A stretch of 64,000 nt of DNA from Arthrobacter sp. EpRS71 (GCF_001512285.1 NZ_LNUV01000004.1:62001-126000), one strand, 5' to 3'. Positions 19,057 to 27,999 are shown, counted from the stretch's first letter. The notes: a model not told the origin generated them from the letters alone. A program made the numbers and translations.

Positions 19057-20676
19057 ATGCGCGTCATGGGCTCGGAAACTGAATATGGGATCCATGCGCC
19101 GTCAGCTCCGGGGGCCAATGCCACCATGATGTCCGCCCGGATCATTCAGGCGTACGCCACGGTTACCCGGCAACGGGCGGCTGGCGGCGCGGAGACCCGG
19201 TGGGACTACACGGACGAGGAACCGCTGCACGATGCCCGCGGTTGGACCGTGGACAGGGCTGCGGCGGATCCGAGCCAGCTCACGGACCAACCGCCGGTGC
19301 TCGACGCCGAAGCGGTGGCCTTGGCCTATGGCCGCCAGGAGTTGGAACTGGACGGTGCAGACGAGTCCGGTTCCCTGTTGATGAACATGGTCCTCGGAAA
19401 TGGCGCACGCCTCTACGTGGACCATGCGCACCCTGAGTACTCCAGCCCGGAGGTCACCAACCCCCGCGATGCCGTGGCCTGGGATGCGGCCGGCGATCTG
19501 GTGGCCTTGGCCACGGTCCGGAAGGTCGCAGCGGACACTTCCCTGCCACCCATCAACCTGTACAAGAACAACACGGACAACAAGTCCGTGTCCTATGGCT
19601 CTCATGAGAACTACCTCATGCCCCGCTCCGTGCCTTTTGGGGACATCATCCGTGGACTCACGCCGTTCTTCGTCACCCGCCAGGTGATGTGTGGAGCGGG
19701 CCGCGTGGGGCTGGGACAGGACAGCTCGACGCCCGGTTACCAGATCAGCCAGCGGGCGGATTTCTTCGAAGCAGAAGTGGGGCTGGAAACCACCATCCGC
19801 CGCCCCATCATCAATACGAGGGACGAGCCACACGCTACAGCGGACAAGTACCGCCGCCTGCACGTGATCATTGGGGACGCCAACCTCAGCCAGGCCTCCA
19901 ACTTCCTGAAGTTCGGAACCACGGCCATGGTCCTCAGCCTCATCGAGGCGGGGCAGGCTCCCAAAATTGAGGTTCATGAACCTGTCCAGGCGCTTCAATC
20001 AGTCAGCCACGACACGACGCTCACCACCACCATCAGGCTCCTTGACGGACGGCGGGTCACAGCCCTCGATCTGCAGTGGATGTATTTCGAGGCAGCCGCC
20101 AAACTGGCCCAGGAGACAGGGGTGGCTGATTCAGTCACCGGTGATGGCCACACTCACCAGGTCCTTGCTTCCTGGGAGTCCACACTGTCAACTCTGGGGG
20201 CCGATCCTGATGCGGCCGCTTCGTCAGTTGAGTGGGTGGCCAAAAAGTCTCTTCTTGAGGGCTACCGACACCGCGACGGACTGGCCTGGGACGACGCCCG
20301 CCTGGGCTTGGTGGATCTTCAATGGTCCGATATCCGGCCAGAGAAGGGCCTCTATTACAGGCTCCTCTCGAGGGATCGGATGATGCGCATAGTGGACGAC
20401 GCCGACATCACCAGGGCGGTCACCGAACCGCCGTCGGACACTCGTGCGTACTTCCGCGGGCGGTGCGTTTCCAGGTTCGGCAGGGACGTCGTGGGCGCCA
20501 GTTGGGACTCAGTGATTTTTGATGTTCCGGGCCTGGGGAAACTGCAGCGGGTGCCCACGCGGGAGCCTTTGAGGGGAACCCGGGCTTTGACCGGCGCCCT
20601 CTTTGACCGTCACACGGATGCTGCTTCTTTCCTGGCCGAATTGTTGGGTCAGAAGCCACCGCCTGCCAGGAGTTGA
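19057..20676 (+). CDS. dop: Pup deamidase/depupylase Dop
   Basis: The 539-residue member of the Dop/PafA family has a glutamine-synthetase-like fold. MRVMGSETEYGI starts the catalytic strand, and [24 protein letters not shown] and INTRDEPHA are the conserved nucleotide and Pup sites. It deamidates the C-terminal Gln of Pup and removes Pup from proteins. Relative to the M. tuberculosis protein as I recall it, about 17 extra residues (YGRQELELDGADESGSL region) lie in the loop before LGNGARLY. ATG 19057 matches the family N-terminus and follows AGG by 7 bases. A GTG at 19003 overlapping the mpa stop would add 18 residues and cannot be excluded. Confidence 0.95.
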   Translation: MRVMGSETEYGIHAPSAPGANATMMSARIIQAYATVTRQRAAGGAETRWDYTDEEPLHDARGWTVDRAAADPSQLTDQPPVLDAEAVALAYGRQELELDGADESGSLLMNMVLGNGARLYVDHAHPEYSSPEVTNPRDAVAWDAAGDLVALATVRKVAADTSLPPINLYKNNTDNKSVSYGSHENYLMPRSVPFGDIIRGLTPFFVTRQVMCGAGRVGLGQDSSTPGYQISQRADFFEAEVGLETTIRRPIINTRDEPHATADKYRRLHVIIGDANLSQASNFLKFGTTAMVLSLIEAGQAPKIEVHEPVQALQSVSHDTTLTTTIRLLDGRRVTALDLQWMYFEAAAKLAQETGVADSVTGDGHTHQVLASWESTLSTLGADPDAAASSVEWVAKKSLLEGYRHRDGLAWDDARLGLVDLQWSDIRPEKGLYYRLLSRDRMMRIVDDADITRAVTEPPSDTRAYFRGRCVSRFGRDVVGASWDSVIFDVPGLGKLQRVPTREPLRGTRALTGALFDRHTDAASFLAELLGQKPPPARS

Positions 20677-20794
20677 AGGAGGCCCGCCACAGTAATATTC
20701 ATCGCCGGCCAAAGCAGTCCGCAGCACCGGTCAGCGTGGCAATATGGCAGTAGGAAGTCTCCGTCAACAGGGGACTGACAGTAGGGAGAAAGAA

Positions 20795-20998
20795 ATGGCA
20801 GCACAGGAGCAGCAACAACCGCAGTCACGGGAAACCGAGACTGAAGTGGACGTACCGGAGGCACCACCGGCAGCACCGGAGGCACAAGCTTCCGACGCTA
20901 CCCAAGGCGTGGATGACCTCCTCGACGAAATCGACGGCGTTCTTGAATCCAACGCTGAAGAGTTTGTCAGGGCGTTTGTCCAAAAGGGTGGCCAGTAG
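20795..20998 (+). CDS. pup: Prokaryotic ubiquitin-like protein Pup
   Basis: The 67-residue modifier has a disordered Gln/Glu/Pro-rich N-terminal half and the conserved C-terminal helix [20 protein letters not shown], ending in KGGQ. The final Gln shows it is made in the inactive form and needs Dop to become Pup-Glu before PafA links it to substrate lysines. ATG 20795 follows TAGGGAG; a longer in-frame start at 20744 lacks a ribosome site and Pup character. It lies 118 bases after dop and 79 before prcB, with a hairpin in the latter gap. Confidence 0.97.
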   Translation: MAAQEQQQPQSRETETEVDVPEAPPAAPEAQASDATQGVDDLLDEIDGVLESNAEEFVRAFVQKGGQ

Positions 20999-21020
20999 GC
21001 GGACCCGCCAGAGGATGTAC

Positions 21021-21048
21021 TGCCCGGCAAGCGTGAGGCCGCCGGGCA
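21021..21048 (+). promoter_or_regulatory. Hairpin between pup and prcB
   Basis: TGCCCGGC (21021-21028) and GCCGGGCA (21041-21048) form a perfect 8-bp stem with a 12-base loop and no U-tract. It could stabilise or end part of the pup message, giving more Pup than core subunits. This is inference. Confidence 0.5.
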
Positions 21049-21077
21049 TCGGAATGCAGAGTCGAAGGAGTGCAGCA

Positions 21078-21887
21078 ATGCAGGACCCATCAACCGGCCC
21101 CCTGGCCACCCAGGCAACGTCTTCTTTCACGGAGCATCTTCAACGCTCGCGTCCCGAACTTCTTCCCTATAACCAATCGTTACCCGCCGGCATGGTGCCG
21201 GCGTCCCCGCATGCCACCACGATCGTTGCTATGACGTACGCCGGTGGCGTACTGATGGCTGGAGATCGCCGTGCCACCATGGGCAACATCATCGCCAGCC
21301 GGCACATCGAGAAAGTGTTTCCGGCTGACGAGTATTCGGTCCTCGGCATTGCCGGTACCGCGGGCCTGGCAATTGATATCACACGGCTTTTCCAGGTGGA
21401 GTTGGAGCATTACGAAAAAATTGAGGGCACCCTGCTCAGCCTGGTAGGCAAGGCCAACCGTTTGGGCGCCATGATCCGTGGAAACCTGCCGATGGCAATG
21501 CAGGGGATGGCAGTCGTTCCCTTGTTCGCAGGATTCGATCTCGGTTCCGGGGTAGGCCGCTTGTTCTCCTACGACGTCACAGGCGGCCGCTATGAGGAAC
21601 AGGAGCATCACTCTGTTGGTTCCGGTTCAGTGTTCGCCCGTGGCGCCCTGAAGAAGCTGTGGAAGCCTAATTTGCCGGAAGAGAACGCCGTGGCAGTTGC
21701 TGTCGAGGCACTGTACGACGCCGCTGATGACGACTCCGCTACTGGTGGCCCTGACCCTGTCCGCCAATTGTGGCCGGTGGTATATACCGTCGATCGCGCC
21801 GGCAACCGCCGTGTGCCTGAACGGGAGTTGGCTGCGATAGCCGGCGCAATCGTTGAATCGCGGGCTGCCGCCGGACGGGAGGCCTGA
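21078..21887 (+). CDS. prcB: Proteasome subunit beta
   Basis: The 269-residue precursor has a 46-residue propeptide that would be cut off at [10 protein letters not shown], exposing Thr47 as catalytic nucleophile. Counting from that Thr, Asp17 (GDRR) and Lys33 (IEKV) of the active site are conserved. Fourteen copies form the two inner rings of the 20S core. AAGGAG precedes ATG 21078. It is one base from prcA (TGA-T-ATG), so the subunits are translationally coupled. The Lys and Asp positions match those known for the mycobacterial enzyme. Confidence 0.97.
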   Translation: MQDPSTGPLATQATSSFTEHLQRSRPELLPYNQSLPAGMVPASPHATTIVAMTYAGGVLMAGDRRATMGNIIASRHIEKVFPADEYSVLGIAGTAGLAIDITRLFQVELEHYEKIEGTLLSLVGKANRLGAMIRGNLPMAMQGMAVVPLFAGFDLGSGVGRLFSYDVTGGRYEEQEHHSVGSGSVFARGALKKLWKPNLPEENAVAVAVEALYDAADDDSATGGPDPVRQLWPVVYTVDRAGNRRVPERELAAIAGAIVESRAAAGREA

Positions 21888-21888
21888 T

Positions 21889-22596
21889 ATGACACAGCAG
21901 TTCTATGTCTCACCTGAGCAGTTGATGAAGGACCGCGCGGACTTCGCGCGGAAAGGCATTGCGCGTGGACGCTCCGTTGTGGTGATCAGCTGCGCCGATG
22001 GCATCGCGTTAATCGCCGAAAACCCTTCACCTTCGTTGCACAAGATCGGTGAGATCTACGACAAAATTGCGTTTGCGGCAGTGGGCAAATACAACGAGTT
22101 TGAAAGCCTCCGGCAAGCAGGAGTCCGTTACGCAGACGTTCGCGGCTACTCCTACGATCGCGAGGACGTGACGGCCCGCGGCCTGGCAAGTGTCTATGCT
22201 CAGAGCCTCGGGGCGGTGTTCACGGCAGAACAGAAGCCGTTCGAGGTGGAATTGGCAGTGGCCGAGGTGGGTTTCACCCAGGCGCAGGACCACCTGTACC
22301 GCCTGACCTTCGACGGATCAATCGCCGATGAGAACGGCTTTGTCGTCATGGGCGGACTCGCTGACCAGATTTCCGACGTCGTCAGCGGGGCTTGGGAATC
22401 GGAGCTGACCTTGGCTGGGGCCATGCAATTGGCCCTGCGGGCCCTGGCCACTAATAAGGACATTGACGAACTGCCCGCCACCGCCGTCGAAGCTGCCGTG
22501 CTGTACCGCGCTTCGGAAAGCAACCGCGGGTCCCGCAGGGCGTTTCGCCGGCTGCTGCCGGACGACATGACCCGGTTGCTCACAGAGGAGAGCTGA
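21889..22596 (+). CDS. prcA: Proteasome subunit alpha
   Basis: The 235-residue protein begins [22 protein letters not shown], the N-terminal gate and H0 helix of bacterial alpha subunits, and lacks an N-terminal catalytic Thr. Seven copies form each outer ring that gates the core and docks the Mpa C-terminus. A 12-codon longer start inside prcB is less likely, since GGGAGG is placed for ATG 21889. The stop is one base before the pafA ATG, so prcB, prcA and pafA form one tightly coupled unit. Confidence 0.96.
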   Translation: MTQQFYVSPEQLMKDRADFARKGIARGRSVVVISCADGIALIAENPSPSLHKIGEIYDKIAFAAVGKYNEFESLRQAGVRYADVRGYSYDREDVTARGLASVYAQSLGAVFTAEQKPFEVELAVAEVGFTQAQDHLYRLTFDGSIADENGFVVMGGLADQISDVVSGAWESELTLAGAMQLALRALATNKDIDELPATAVEAAVLYRASESNRGSRRAFRRLLPDDMTRLLTEES

Positions 22597-22597
22597 G

Positions 22598-23962
22598 ATG
22601 GATAAGCGGATATTTGGCATCGAAACCGAGTTCGGAATTTCCTATTCCAGCCCTGATTCCCGCCCTCTGGCGCCCGAGGAGGTGGCACGGTACCTCTTTC
22701 GCAAGGTGGTCAGTTGGGGCAGGTCCTCCAATGTTTTCCTCACCAACGGTTCACGGCTTTACCTCGATGTGGGCTCGCACCCGGAGTACGCCACCGCGGA
22801 GTGCGACGACCTCGCCCAGCTGATCGCCCATGACCGGGCCGGTGAACTTATCCTGGACGACCTCGTGGATGAGGCCCAGGCAAGGCTGGCCGCCGAGGGC
22901 TTCAATGGCACGGTGTACCTCTTCAAGAACAACACCGACTCGGCGGGCAATTCTTACGGCAGCCATGAGAACTACCTCATTCCGCGCCGTGGGGAATTTT
23001 CCCGCCTTGCTGAGATCCTCATTCCCTTCCTGGTCACCCGGCAGTTGATCGCTGGTGCCGGCAAAGTACTGAAGACGCCCCACGGCGCCACGTTCGCTTT
23101 CTCCCAGCGGGCCGACCACATCTGGGAAGGCGTGTCCTCGGCCACCACCAGGTCCAGGCCGATCATCAACACACGCGATGAGCCTCATGCGGATGCTGAG
23201 TTCTATCGCCGCCTTCATGTGATTGTGGGCGACTCCAATATGTCTGAGACCACGGCGCTGCTCAAAGTCGGCACGGTGGATCTTATCCTCCGCATGATCG
23301 AGGCCGGCGTCATTATGCGTGATATGCGCATGGAGAATCCCATCCGCAGTATCCGCGAGATCTCCCACGATCTCACCGGCCGTGCACTGGTCCGTTTGGC
23401 CAACGGACGGCAGCTGACTGCCCTGGACATCCAGAGGGAGTACCTCAACAAGGTCACCGAGTTCGTGGCCGCGAATGGCGCCCATAACGCCCACGTTCCA
23501 CTCATCCTTGATTTGTGGGAGCGGACGTTGAACGCTATCGAGAGTGGCGACACCAGCTCCATCGACACCGAAGTGGACTGGGCTATCAAGAAGAAGCTCA
23601 TGGATGGCTACATGCGCCGGCACGATCTCAGCCTTGATTCACCCCGGATTGCGCAACTGGACCTCACGTACCATGACATCTCGAGGCAACGCGGTATCTT
23701 TTTCCTGCTCCAAGCCCGGGGGGCAGCACGGCGGCTGGTTACCGAAACGGACGTCAAGGACGCCGTGGATGCCCCGCCCCAGACAACGCGCGCCAAGTTG
23801 CGCGGAGATTTTGTGCGAAGGGCGCAGGAGCTGGGCCGTGACTACACGGTGGACTGGGTACACCTGAAACTCAACGACCGCGCGCATCAGACCATCCTTT
23901 GCAAGGATCCGTTCCGCAACGTGGACGAGCGGGTTGATGCGCTCCTCGATTCCATGGGCTAG
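22598..23962 (+). CDS. pafA: Pup-protein ligase PafA
   Basis: The 454-residue enzyme is the ligase paralogue of Dop. It has [11 protein letters not shown] at the catalytic strand, [35 protein letters not shown] and [14 protein letters not shown], and a C-terminal domain ending near [10 protein letters not shown]. It uses ATP to join the gamma-carboxylate of Pup-Glu to substrate lysines. It lacks the extended loop seen in Dop before the LYLDVG strand, as expected for a ligase. ATG 22598 is one base after the prcA stop, with GAGAG upstream. Confidence 0.97.
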   Translation: MDKRIFGIETEFGISYSSPDSRPLAPEEVARYLFRKVVSWGRSSNVFLTNGSRLYLDVGSHPEYATAECDDLAQLIAHDRAGELILDDLVDEAQARLAAEGFNGTVYLFKNNTDSAGNSYGSHENYLIPRRGEFSRLAEILIPFLVTRQLIAGAGKVLKTPHGATFAFSQRADHIWEGVSSATTRSRPIINTRDEPHADAEFYRRLHVIVGDSNMSETTALLKVGTVDLILRMIEAGVIMRDMRMENPIRSIREISHDLTGRALVRLANGRQLTALDIQREYLNKVTEFVAANGAHNAHVPLILDLWERTLNAIESGDTSSIDTEVDWAIKKKLMDGYMRRHDLSLDSPRIAQLDLTYHDISRQRGIFFLLQARGAARRLVTETDVKDAVDAPPQTTRAKLRGDFVRRAQELGRDYTVDWVHLKLNDRAHQTILCKDPFRNVDERVDALLDSMG

Positions 23963-23972
23963 AGGGCTCTAT

Positions 23973-24002
23973 AAGCTGGCTCCCAGCTTCGCAAGCTATT
24001 CT
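23973..24002 (+). promoter_or_regulatory. Hairpin and possible -10 box between pafA and the FKBP lipoprotein gene
   Basis: AAGCTGG-CTC-CCAGCTT (23973-23989) is a perfect 7-bp hairpin 10 bases after pafA. TATTCT (23997-24002) follows and could be a -10 box for the FKBP genes. The hairpin may be a weak terminator or an operator. Confidence 0.4.
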
Positions 24003-24091
24003 GGATAGTGGTCTCTTCCCGAGACACGCCTCGCTTGGATGCGCTACGCGCCTTTCCGAGTGCCCCCTTGCCCCGACGAAAGTGTCTTTTT

Positions 24092-25024
24092 GTGCGCCGA
24101 CTCCTAGCAATCCTCCTTCCCGCCCTGCTGCTGATGACCGCATGCGGTGGCGGAGACACTCCGGCCGCCGAGCCCACCAGCAAATCAGTAGGTGACGTCT
24201 CCAAGCTCGACTCCCTGAAGGTGACGGACAACGGCAATGACAAAGCGCCCGGAATTGAATTCTCCAAGCCCCTCGCCGTGACAGGACCCACCGTCAAGGT
24301 TGTCAGCGAAGGTGACGGGGAGACGGTCAAAATGGGACAAATCGCCGAACTCGTGTATGTAGCGGTTGATGGTACTGACGGCAAAACGCTTGAGGACGGC
24401 TACACCAAGGGACCCCAGCCGATCGAACTCTCCGAGCAGATGAAATCCGGCAACGAGCTGATCTTCGACGCCATCATCGGCGCCAAAGTAGGCAGCCATG
24501 TGGCCATTGCTGCTCCGGGCAGCGCCTCTGCTTCGGCGCCGGCCTCCTCCCAGCTGGTGATCTTCAAGATTGCCTCCGCCAAGGACGCACCCGGTCTTTT
24601 GAGCAAGGAAGAGACCGATCAGCTGGACAAAGACGGCAAGCTTCCCAAGGTGACCTTTGACGACAAGGGTGCTCCGTCCGTGGAGATTCCCAAGACTGAT
24701 GCACCTGCAGGCCTTTCCGTGAAGGTCCTTTCCGAGGGCACCGGCGAGGAACTGAAGGACTCTGACACGATCGACGCCAACTACACCGGCTGGCGCTGGG
24801 AGGACAGCACCAAATTCGACTCCAGCTATGACCGCGGTGAAGCCGCTACCTTCGGGCTGAACCAGGTCATCAAGGGCTGGACGCTCGGACTTACGGGCCA
24901 GAAGGTCGGCTCCAAGGTCCTCCTGACGATTCCCACAGATCTCGCCTATGGTGCAAGCGCCGCCGCCCAGGGCAAGCCCGCAGGTCCGTTGGTCTTCGTT
25001 GTTGAGATCACCGGCAAAAAGTAA
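24092..25024 (+). CDS. Lipoprotein with two FKBP-type peptidyl-prolyl isomerase domains
   Basis: The 310-residue protein has a lipoprotein signal peptide (RRLLAILLPALLLMTAC, lipid-accepting Cys18 from the chosen start). A first, diverged FKBP-like domain lies at about 65-155, and a second, better conserved one is C-terminal (about 210-310), with GWRWEDSTKFDSSY, VIKGWTLGL, GSKVLLTIPTDLAYG and LVFVVEI. It probably assists proline-limited folding outside the membrane. GTG 24092 gives a standard lipoprotein N-terminus but has a poor ribosome site; GTG 24008 (next to a -10 box) and TTG 24068 are in-frame alternatives that would lengthen the n-region. A second FKBP gene follows 69 bases downstream. 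Confidence 0.85.
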   Translation: MRRLLAILLPALLLMTACGGGDTPAAEPTSKSVGDVSKLDSLKVTDNGNDKAPGIEFSKPLAVTGPTVKVVSEGDGETVKMGQIAELVYVAVDGTDGKTLEDGYTKGPQPIELSEQMKSGNELIFDAIIGAKVGSHVAIAAPGSASASAPASSQLVIFKIASAKDAPGLLSKEETDQLDKDGKLPKVTFDDKGAPSVEIPKTDAPAGLSVKVLSEGTGEELKDSDTIDANYTGWRWEDSTKFDSSYDRGEAATFGLNQVIKGWTLGLTGQKVGSKVLLTIPTDLAYGASAAAQGKPAGPLVFVVEITGKK

Positions 25025-25093
25025 AAGCTTGCGCGGGTTCTGGCTAAGCTGGTTCCTGAAAACTTCTCCGTTCCCAAAACCCAAGGAGTAACC

Positions 25094-25489
25094 ATGTCAT
25101 TTGGTCAGCGTGACTTCGACCGCACCAAGCCCGAAATCGACTTCCCGGAAGGCGACGTCCCCACGGACCTCGTCATCACGGACCTGATTGAGGGCACAGG
25201 CCCCGAGGCCAAAGCCGGGGATACCGTGTCCACCCACTACGTGGGCGTTGCCTGGTCCACTGGCGAAGAATTTGACGCTTCCTGGGGTCGCGGAGCACCT
25301 CTGGACTTCCGCGTAGGTGTCGGTCAGGTCATCCAAGGCTGGGACCAGGGACTGCTGGGCATGAAGGTGGGCGGCCGACGTCGCCTGGAGATCCCCTCCG
25401 AGCTTGCCTACGGCTCGCGCGGAGCCGGTGGAGCCATCAAGCCCAACGAGGCCCTGATCTTCGTGGTGGACCTCGTAGCTGTTCGCTAG
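25094..25489 (+). CDS. Cytoplasmic FKBP-type peptidyl-prolyl cis-trans isomerase
   Basis: The 131-residue protein is a single FKBP domain with VSTHYVGVAWSTGEEFDASW, the binding-pocket segment VGVGQVIQGWDQGLLGMKVGG and LEIPSELAYGSRGAGG, ending in LIFVVDLV. The aromatic and Asp positions of the active pocket are present. It has no signal peptide, so it acts in the cytoplasm, unlike its lipoprotein neighbour. AAGGAG lies 6 bases before the ATG. A strong terminator follows. FKBP genes between pafA and pafBC are common in Micrococcales as I recall. Confidence 0.93.
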   Translation: MSFGQRDFDRTKPEIDFPEGDVPTDLVITDLIEGTGPEAKAGDTVSTHYVGVAWSTGEEFDASWGRGAPLDFRVGVGQVIQGWDQGLLGMKVGGRRRLEIPSELAYGSRGAGGAIKPNEALIFVVDLVAVR

Positions 25490-25503
25490 GACATCAGCTT
25501 TTC

Positions 25504-25556
25504 GCAAGGCGCGTTGCCTTCCGGTTTTACCGGGCGGTGACGCGCCTTGCTGTTTT
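25504..25556 (+). terminator. Intrinsic terminator after the FKBP genes
   Basis: An 11-bp stem (GCAAGGCGCGT at 25504-25514 with ACGCGCCTTGC at 25540-25550) holds an inner CCGG-TTTTA-CCGG hairpin and is followed by TGTTTT. The stem also overlaps the likely -35 region of pafBC. Confidence 0.75.
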
Positions 25557-25571
25557 CGGGCTGGTCTTTAG

Positions 25572-25584
25572 TAACGTAGCAACC
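25572..25584 (+). promoter_or_regulatory. Leaderless-type -10 box of pafBC
   Basis: TAACGT (25572-25577) lies 7 bases before GTG 25585, and there is no Shine-Dalgarno. TTGCTG (25547-25552) is a possible -35 at a long 19-base spacing. Confidence 0.5.
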
Positions 25585-27603
25585 GTGTCCGCATCCCGCA
25601 CTGAACGTCTCCTGAACCTTCTCCTGGCTTTGCTCAATACCAAAGTGGGCCTCCCACGCGCTGTGCTGCGCGAAAAGGTGTACCACGATTCGGCGGAGAA
25701 CGATGTCGCCTTTGGGCGGATGTTCGAGCGCGACAAAGTGGATCTGAAGCATTTCGGCTTTGACATCGAAACCGTGATGGACCCCCGAAACTTCGGTGCG
25801 GACGATCCCGCCTCGGCGCGCTACCGGATCGGCAAGGACTCCAACCGGCTTCCTGATGTGAGCCTGACACCTGCCGAGGGCACCGTCCTGCTGCTCGCTG
25901 CACAGCTCTGGGAACGCGCAGCTCTCGGCACGGCAGCCGCCAACGCTGTACGAAAGTTGCAGGCGGCCGGCGGCTTTACGGACGTGGACCTCCCTGCTGG
26001 CGTCCAGCCGCGAATCAAGCCTGCAGGACAGGCCTTCGACGACGTCGTTGCAGCGATGCACGGTAAGCACCCGGTCCGGTTCGGCTACCTTGCGGTGAGT
26101 ACAGGGCGGGAAGAAGTCCGCGAGGTTGAACCTTGGGGGCTGGGTAGCCGCTTCGGTCAGTGGTATCTCGTTGGCTTGGACCGGGGGAGAGCGGCCAAGA
26201 GGCTGTTCAGGCTCTCCAGGATGACCACTGCAGTAGAAGTGGTCACCACGGGCAGCTTCCACCCGCCGGAAGGCTTCAACGCCCGGGCTGAGCTGGACGA
26301 ACTCAACGAGCTCCCCGTCCGGCAAGCCACCTTGGACGTGGACAGGGACAGATTGCTTGCCTTGCGCAAGAAGGCCACCTCCCTCGAAGAGTCCCCGGAC
26401 GAAAGTGGCCGCGACCGCCTGACGGTGGATTTCCGCGATCCGGAGCAGCTGGGCGAAGAGCTGGCATCCTATGGACCCCACCTGAAAGTCTCTGGCCCTG
26501 CGGAACTGCGCACCGCCGTCGTGCGCCGCCTCAAAGCCGCCGCAGACTGTGATGACGCCCCACCGGTTCCTGTTGAGTTTCCAGAGGCGGCCCGGGCGCC
26601 CCGGGCACGCAAGCGCACCTCGGAAGATCAGTTGGCCAGGATGCTGCAACTGGTCCCGTTCCTGGTCCACCACCAAGGCCTGCACATCCAGGAGGTGGCT
26701 GATCACTTCAGCATCAGCCGCAAAGCCCTGATCGATGACCTGAAGATCCTCATCTGTTCGGGCCTGCCCGAGGGCTATCCGGACGACCTTCTGGACATCC
26801 AGTGGGAAAACGATCACGTGTACATCTCCGAGCACTTGGACCTGAACCGGCCGGTACGGTTCAGTGAGGATGAAGCGGCGGCGCTGCTGACTGGCCTGGC
26901 CATGCTGGGGGACCTGCCTGCCTTGGCCGGCGTCCCGGAGGACGAGTCAGGCAGCGCCTTGGAGTCTGTCACCATCAAGCTGACGGGCGCGGCGGGACAG
27001 GCAGCACGATTGGCCGGCTCCGTGTCGGGCCAATCGGTGGCGCCCGAACAGTCGCGGGCCTTTGCCGCCGTAACCCAGGCCATCAGGGAAGGTCAGCAGT
27101 TGCGGCTCAGGTACTTTTCCTTGCAACGCGACGAAGTGACCGAGCGCGACGTCGACCCCCTGCGGCTCTACTCCCTGGACAGTACGTGGTATTTCGAAGC
27201 GTATTGCCACAGCAAGGCCGGCATCAGAAACTTCCGGCTGGACCGGGTGGAAAGCCTGGAAGCCAACGGCCGGGTTGTCTCCGGAGCCGCCACAGCAGGG
27301 CCGGATTTTCCGGCGCGGTTGTTCACGCCCGGAGACGACGACGTACTGGTGACGCTCCAACTGACCCGCCAAGGCGCCGGGCTTGCCGATGATTACTACG
27401 CCGAACGCACCGCCCAACTCCCCGACGGCGGCCTGCTCGCCGAGGTGCGGTTTGGCGACGCCGGATGGCTGCCAATGTTTGTTTCCCAGCATGGGGGTGC
27501 CGTCCGGATTCTCGAACCGCGCTCCGTGCGGGAGGAAACCCGCAGGTGGATTGACGCAGCATTGGCTCAGTACGACTCTCCTTCGGGCACCAAGGCTGGC
27601 TAG
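25585..27603 (+). CDS. pafBC: PafBC, fused WYL-domain transcriptional regulator
   Basis: The 672-residue protein is a natural fusion of PafB (about 1-330) and PafC (about 335-672). Each half has an N-terminal winged helix-turn-helix (RTERLLNLLLALLNT and DQLARMLQLVPFLVHH), a WYL domain (with GQWYLVGLD and STWYFEAYCHSKAG) and a WCX-like C-terminal segment. In mycobacteria PafB and PafC form a heterodimer that activates LexA/RecA-independent DNA-damage genes; a fused form is known from Arthrobacter. GTG 25585 gives the expected N-terminus. Its TAG stop is also the start of the -10 box of the next gene. Confidence 0.95.
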   Translation: MSASRTERLLNLLLALLNTKVGLPRAVLREKVYHDSAENDVAFGRMFERDKVDLKHFGFDIETVMDPRNFGADDPASARYRIGKDSNRLPDVSLTPAEGTVLLLAAQLWERAALGTAAANAVRKLQAAGGFTDVDLPAGVQPRIKPAGQAFDDVVAAMHGKHPVRFGYLAVSTGREEVREVEPWGLGSRFGQWYLVGLDRGRAAKRLFRLSRMTTAVEVVTTGSFHPPEGFNARAELDELNELPVRQATLDVDRDRLLALRKKATSLEESPDESGRDRLTVDFRDPEQLGEELASYGPHLKVSGPAELRTAVVRRLKAAADCDDAPPVPVEFPEAARAPRARKRTSEDQLARMLQLVPFLVHHQGLHIQEVADHFSISRKALIDDLKILICSGLPEGYPDDLLDIQWENDHVYISEHLDLNRPVRFSEDEAAALLTGLAMLGDLPALAGVPEDESGSALESVTIKLTGAAGQAARLAGSVSGQSVAPEQSRAFAAVTQAIREGQQLRLRYFSLQRDEVTERDVDPLRLYSLDSTWYFEAYCHSKAGIRNFRLDRVESLEANGRVVSGAATAGPDFPARLFTPGDDDVLVTLQLTRQGAGLADDYYAERTAQLPDGGLLAEVRFGDAGWLPMFVSQHGGAVRILEPRSVREETRRWIDAALAQYDSPSGTKAG

Positions 27604-27612
27604 ACTACTCAA
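27601..27612 (+). promoter_or_regulatory. Leaderless-type -10 box overlapping the pafBC stop codon
   Basis: TAGACT (27601-27606) begins with the pafBC TAG and lies 6 bases before ATG 27613. Confidence 0.45.
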
Positions 27613-27963
27613 ATGCCTTGGTGGTTCTGGATCCTGTTGTGGATCGCGCTTATAGCCCTTTCATTGCTCCTTCACCTGACGCTGGGTTATCGCTTGTACA
27701 GGAAATTCATGTCAACTGTTCATGAGCTGGCTGCCGCTGGTAAACGTTTCAGCAACCTTTCACCTGCCCCGGAAACCTCCGACGTTGAAGCAGCGGAACC
27801 GCGCGCTGAACCAGGGTCCGCAGTTTTTGCCTCCCCGGATCAGATGCGTCATGATTACCTGACGGCCAAAGCCTCCCGCCAGGAAGTTCGTCGGCAGCGG
27901 CGCGTCAAGCGCAAAGCCGAGCGGGGTCAGCCGCAAGCCCTGCACGACATTGAATTCAGATAG
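27613..27963 (+). CDS. Small single-pass membrane protein of the Tat neighbourhood
   Basis: The 116-residue protein has one N-terminal membrane segment (about 3-25, rich in Trp, Leu and Ile) followed by an acidic linker and a strongly basic, Arg/Lys-rich cytoplasmic region from about 85. I do not recognise a named family. It sits 9 bases after pafBC and 36 before tatA in the same direction, so it may be co-transcribed with the Tat genes. It has no TatB-like amphipathic helix directly after the membrane segment, so I do not call it TatB. Confidence 0.75.
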   Translation: MPWWFWILLWIALIALSLLLHLTLGYRLYRKFMSTVHELAAAGKRFSNLSPAPETSDVEAAEPRAEPGSAVFASPDQMRHDYLTAKASRQEVRRQRRVKRKAERGQPQALHDIEFR

Positions 27964-27966
27964 ACG

Positions 27967-27972
27967 TAGGAT
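27967..27972 (+). promoter_or_regulatory. Possible -10 box of the tatA-tatC operon
   Basis: TAGGAT lies 27 bases before the tatA ATG. A short leader starting near 27980 would keep the AAAGGAAAGG ribosome site. Confidence 0.4.
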
Positions 27973-27999
27973 GTATCCAAAAGGAAAGGACCTCCCCCT

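Noticed and set aside
20744-20794. Seventeen-codon N-terminal extension of Pup
   Set aside because: There is no ribosome site at 20744, whereas TAGGGAG is well placed for 20795, and 67 residues match usual Pup length.
25486-26835. Minus-strand open frame opposite the PafB half of pafBC
   Set aside because: It crosses the FKBP terminator and has no recognisable motif; it is an artefact of third-position GC.
27613-27963. TatB
   Set aside because: The membrane helix is not followed by the Gly-Pro hinge and amphipathic helix of TatB; the rest is a basic, probably unstructured tail.
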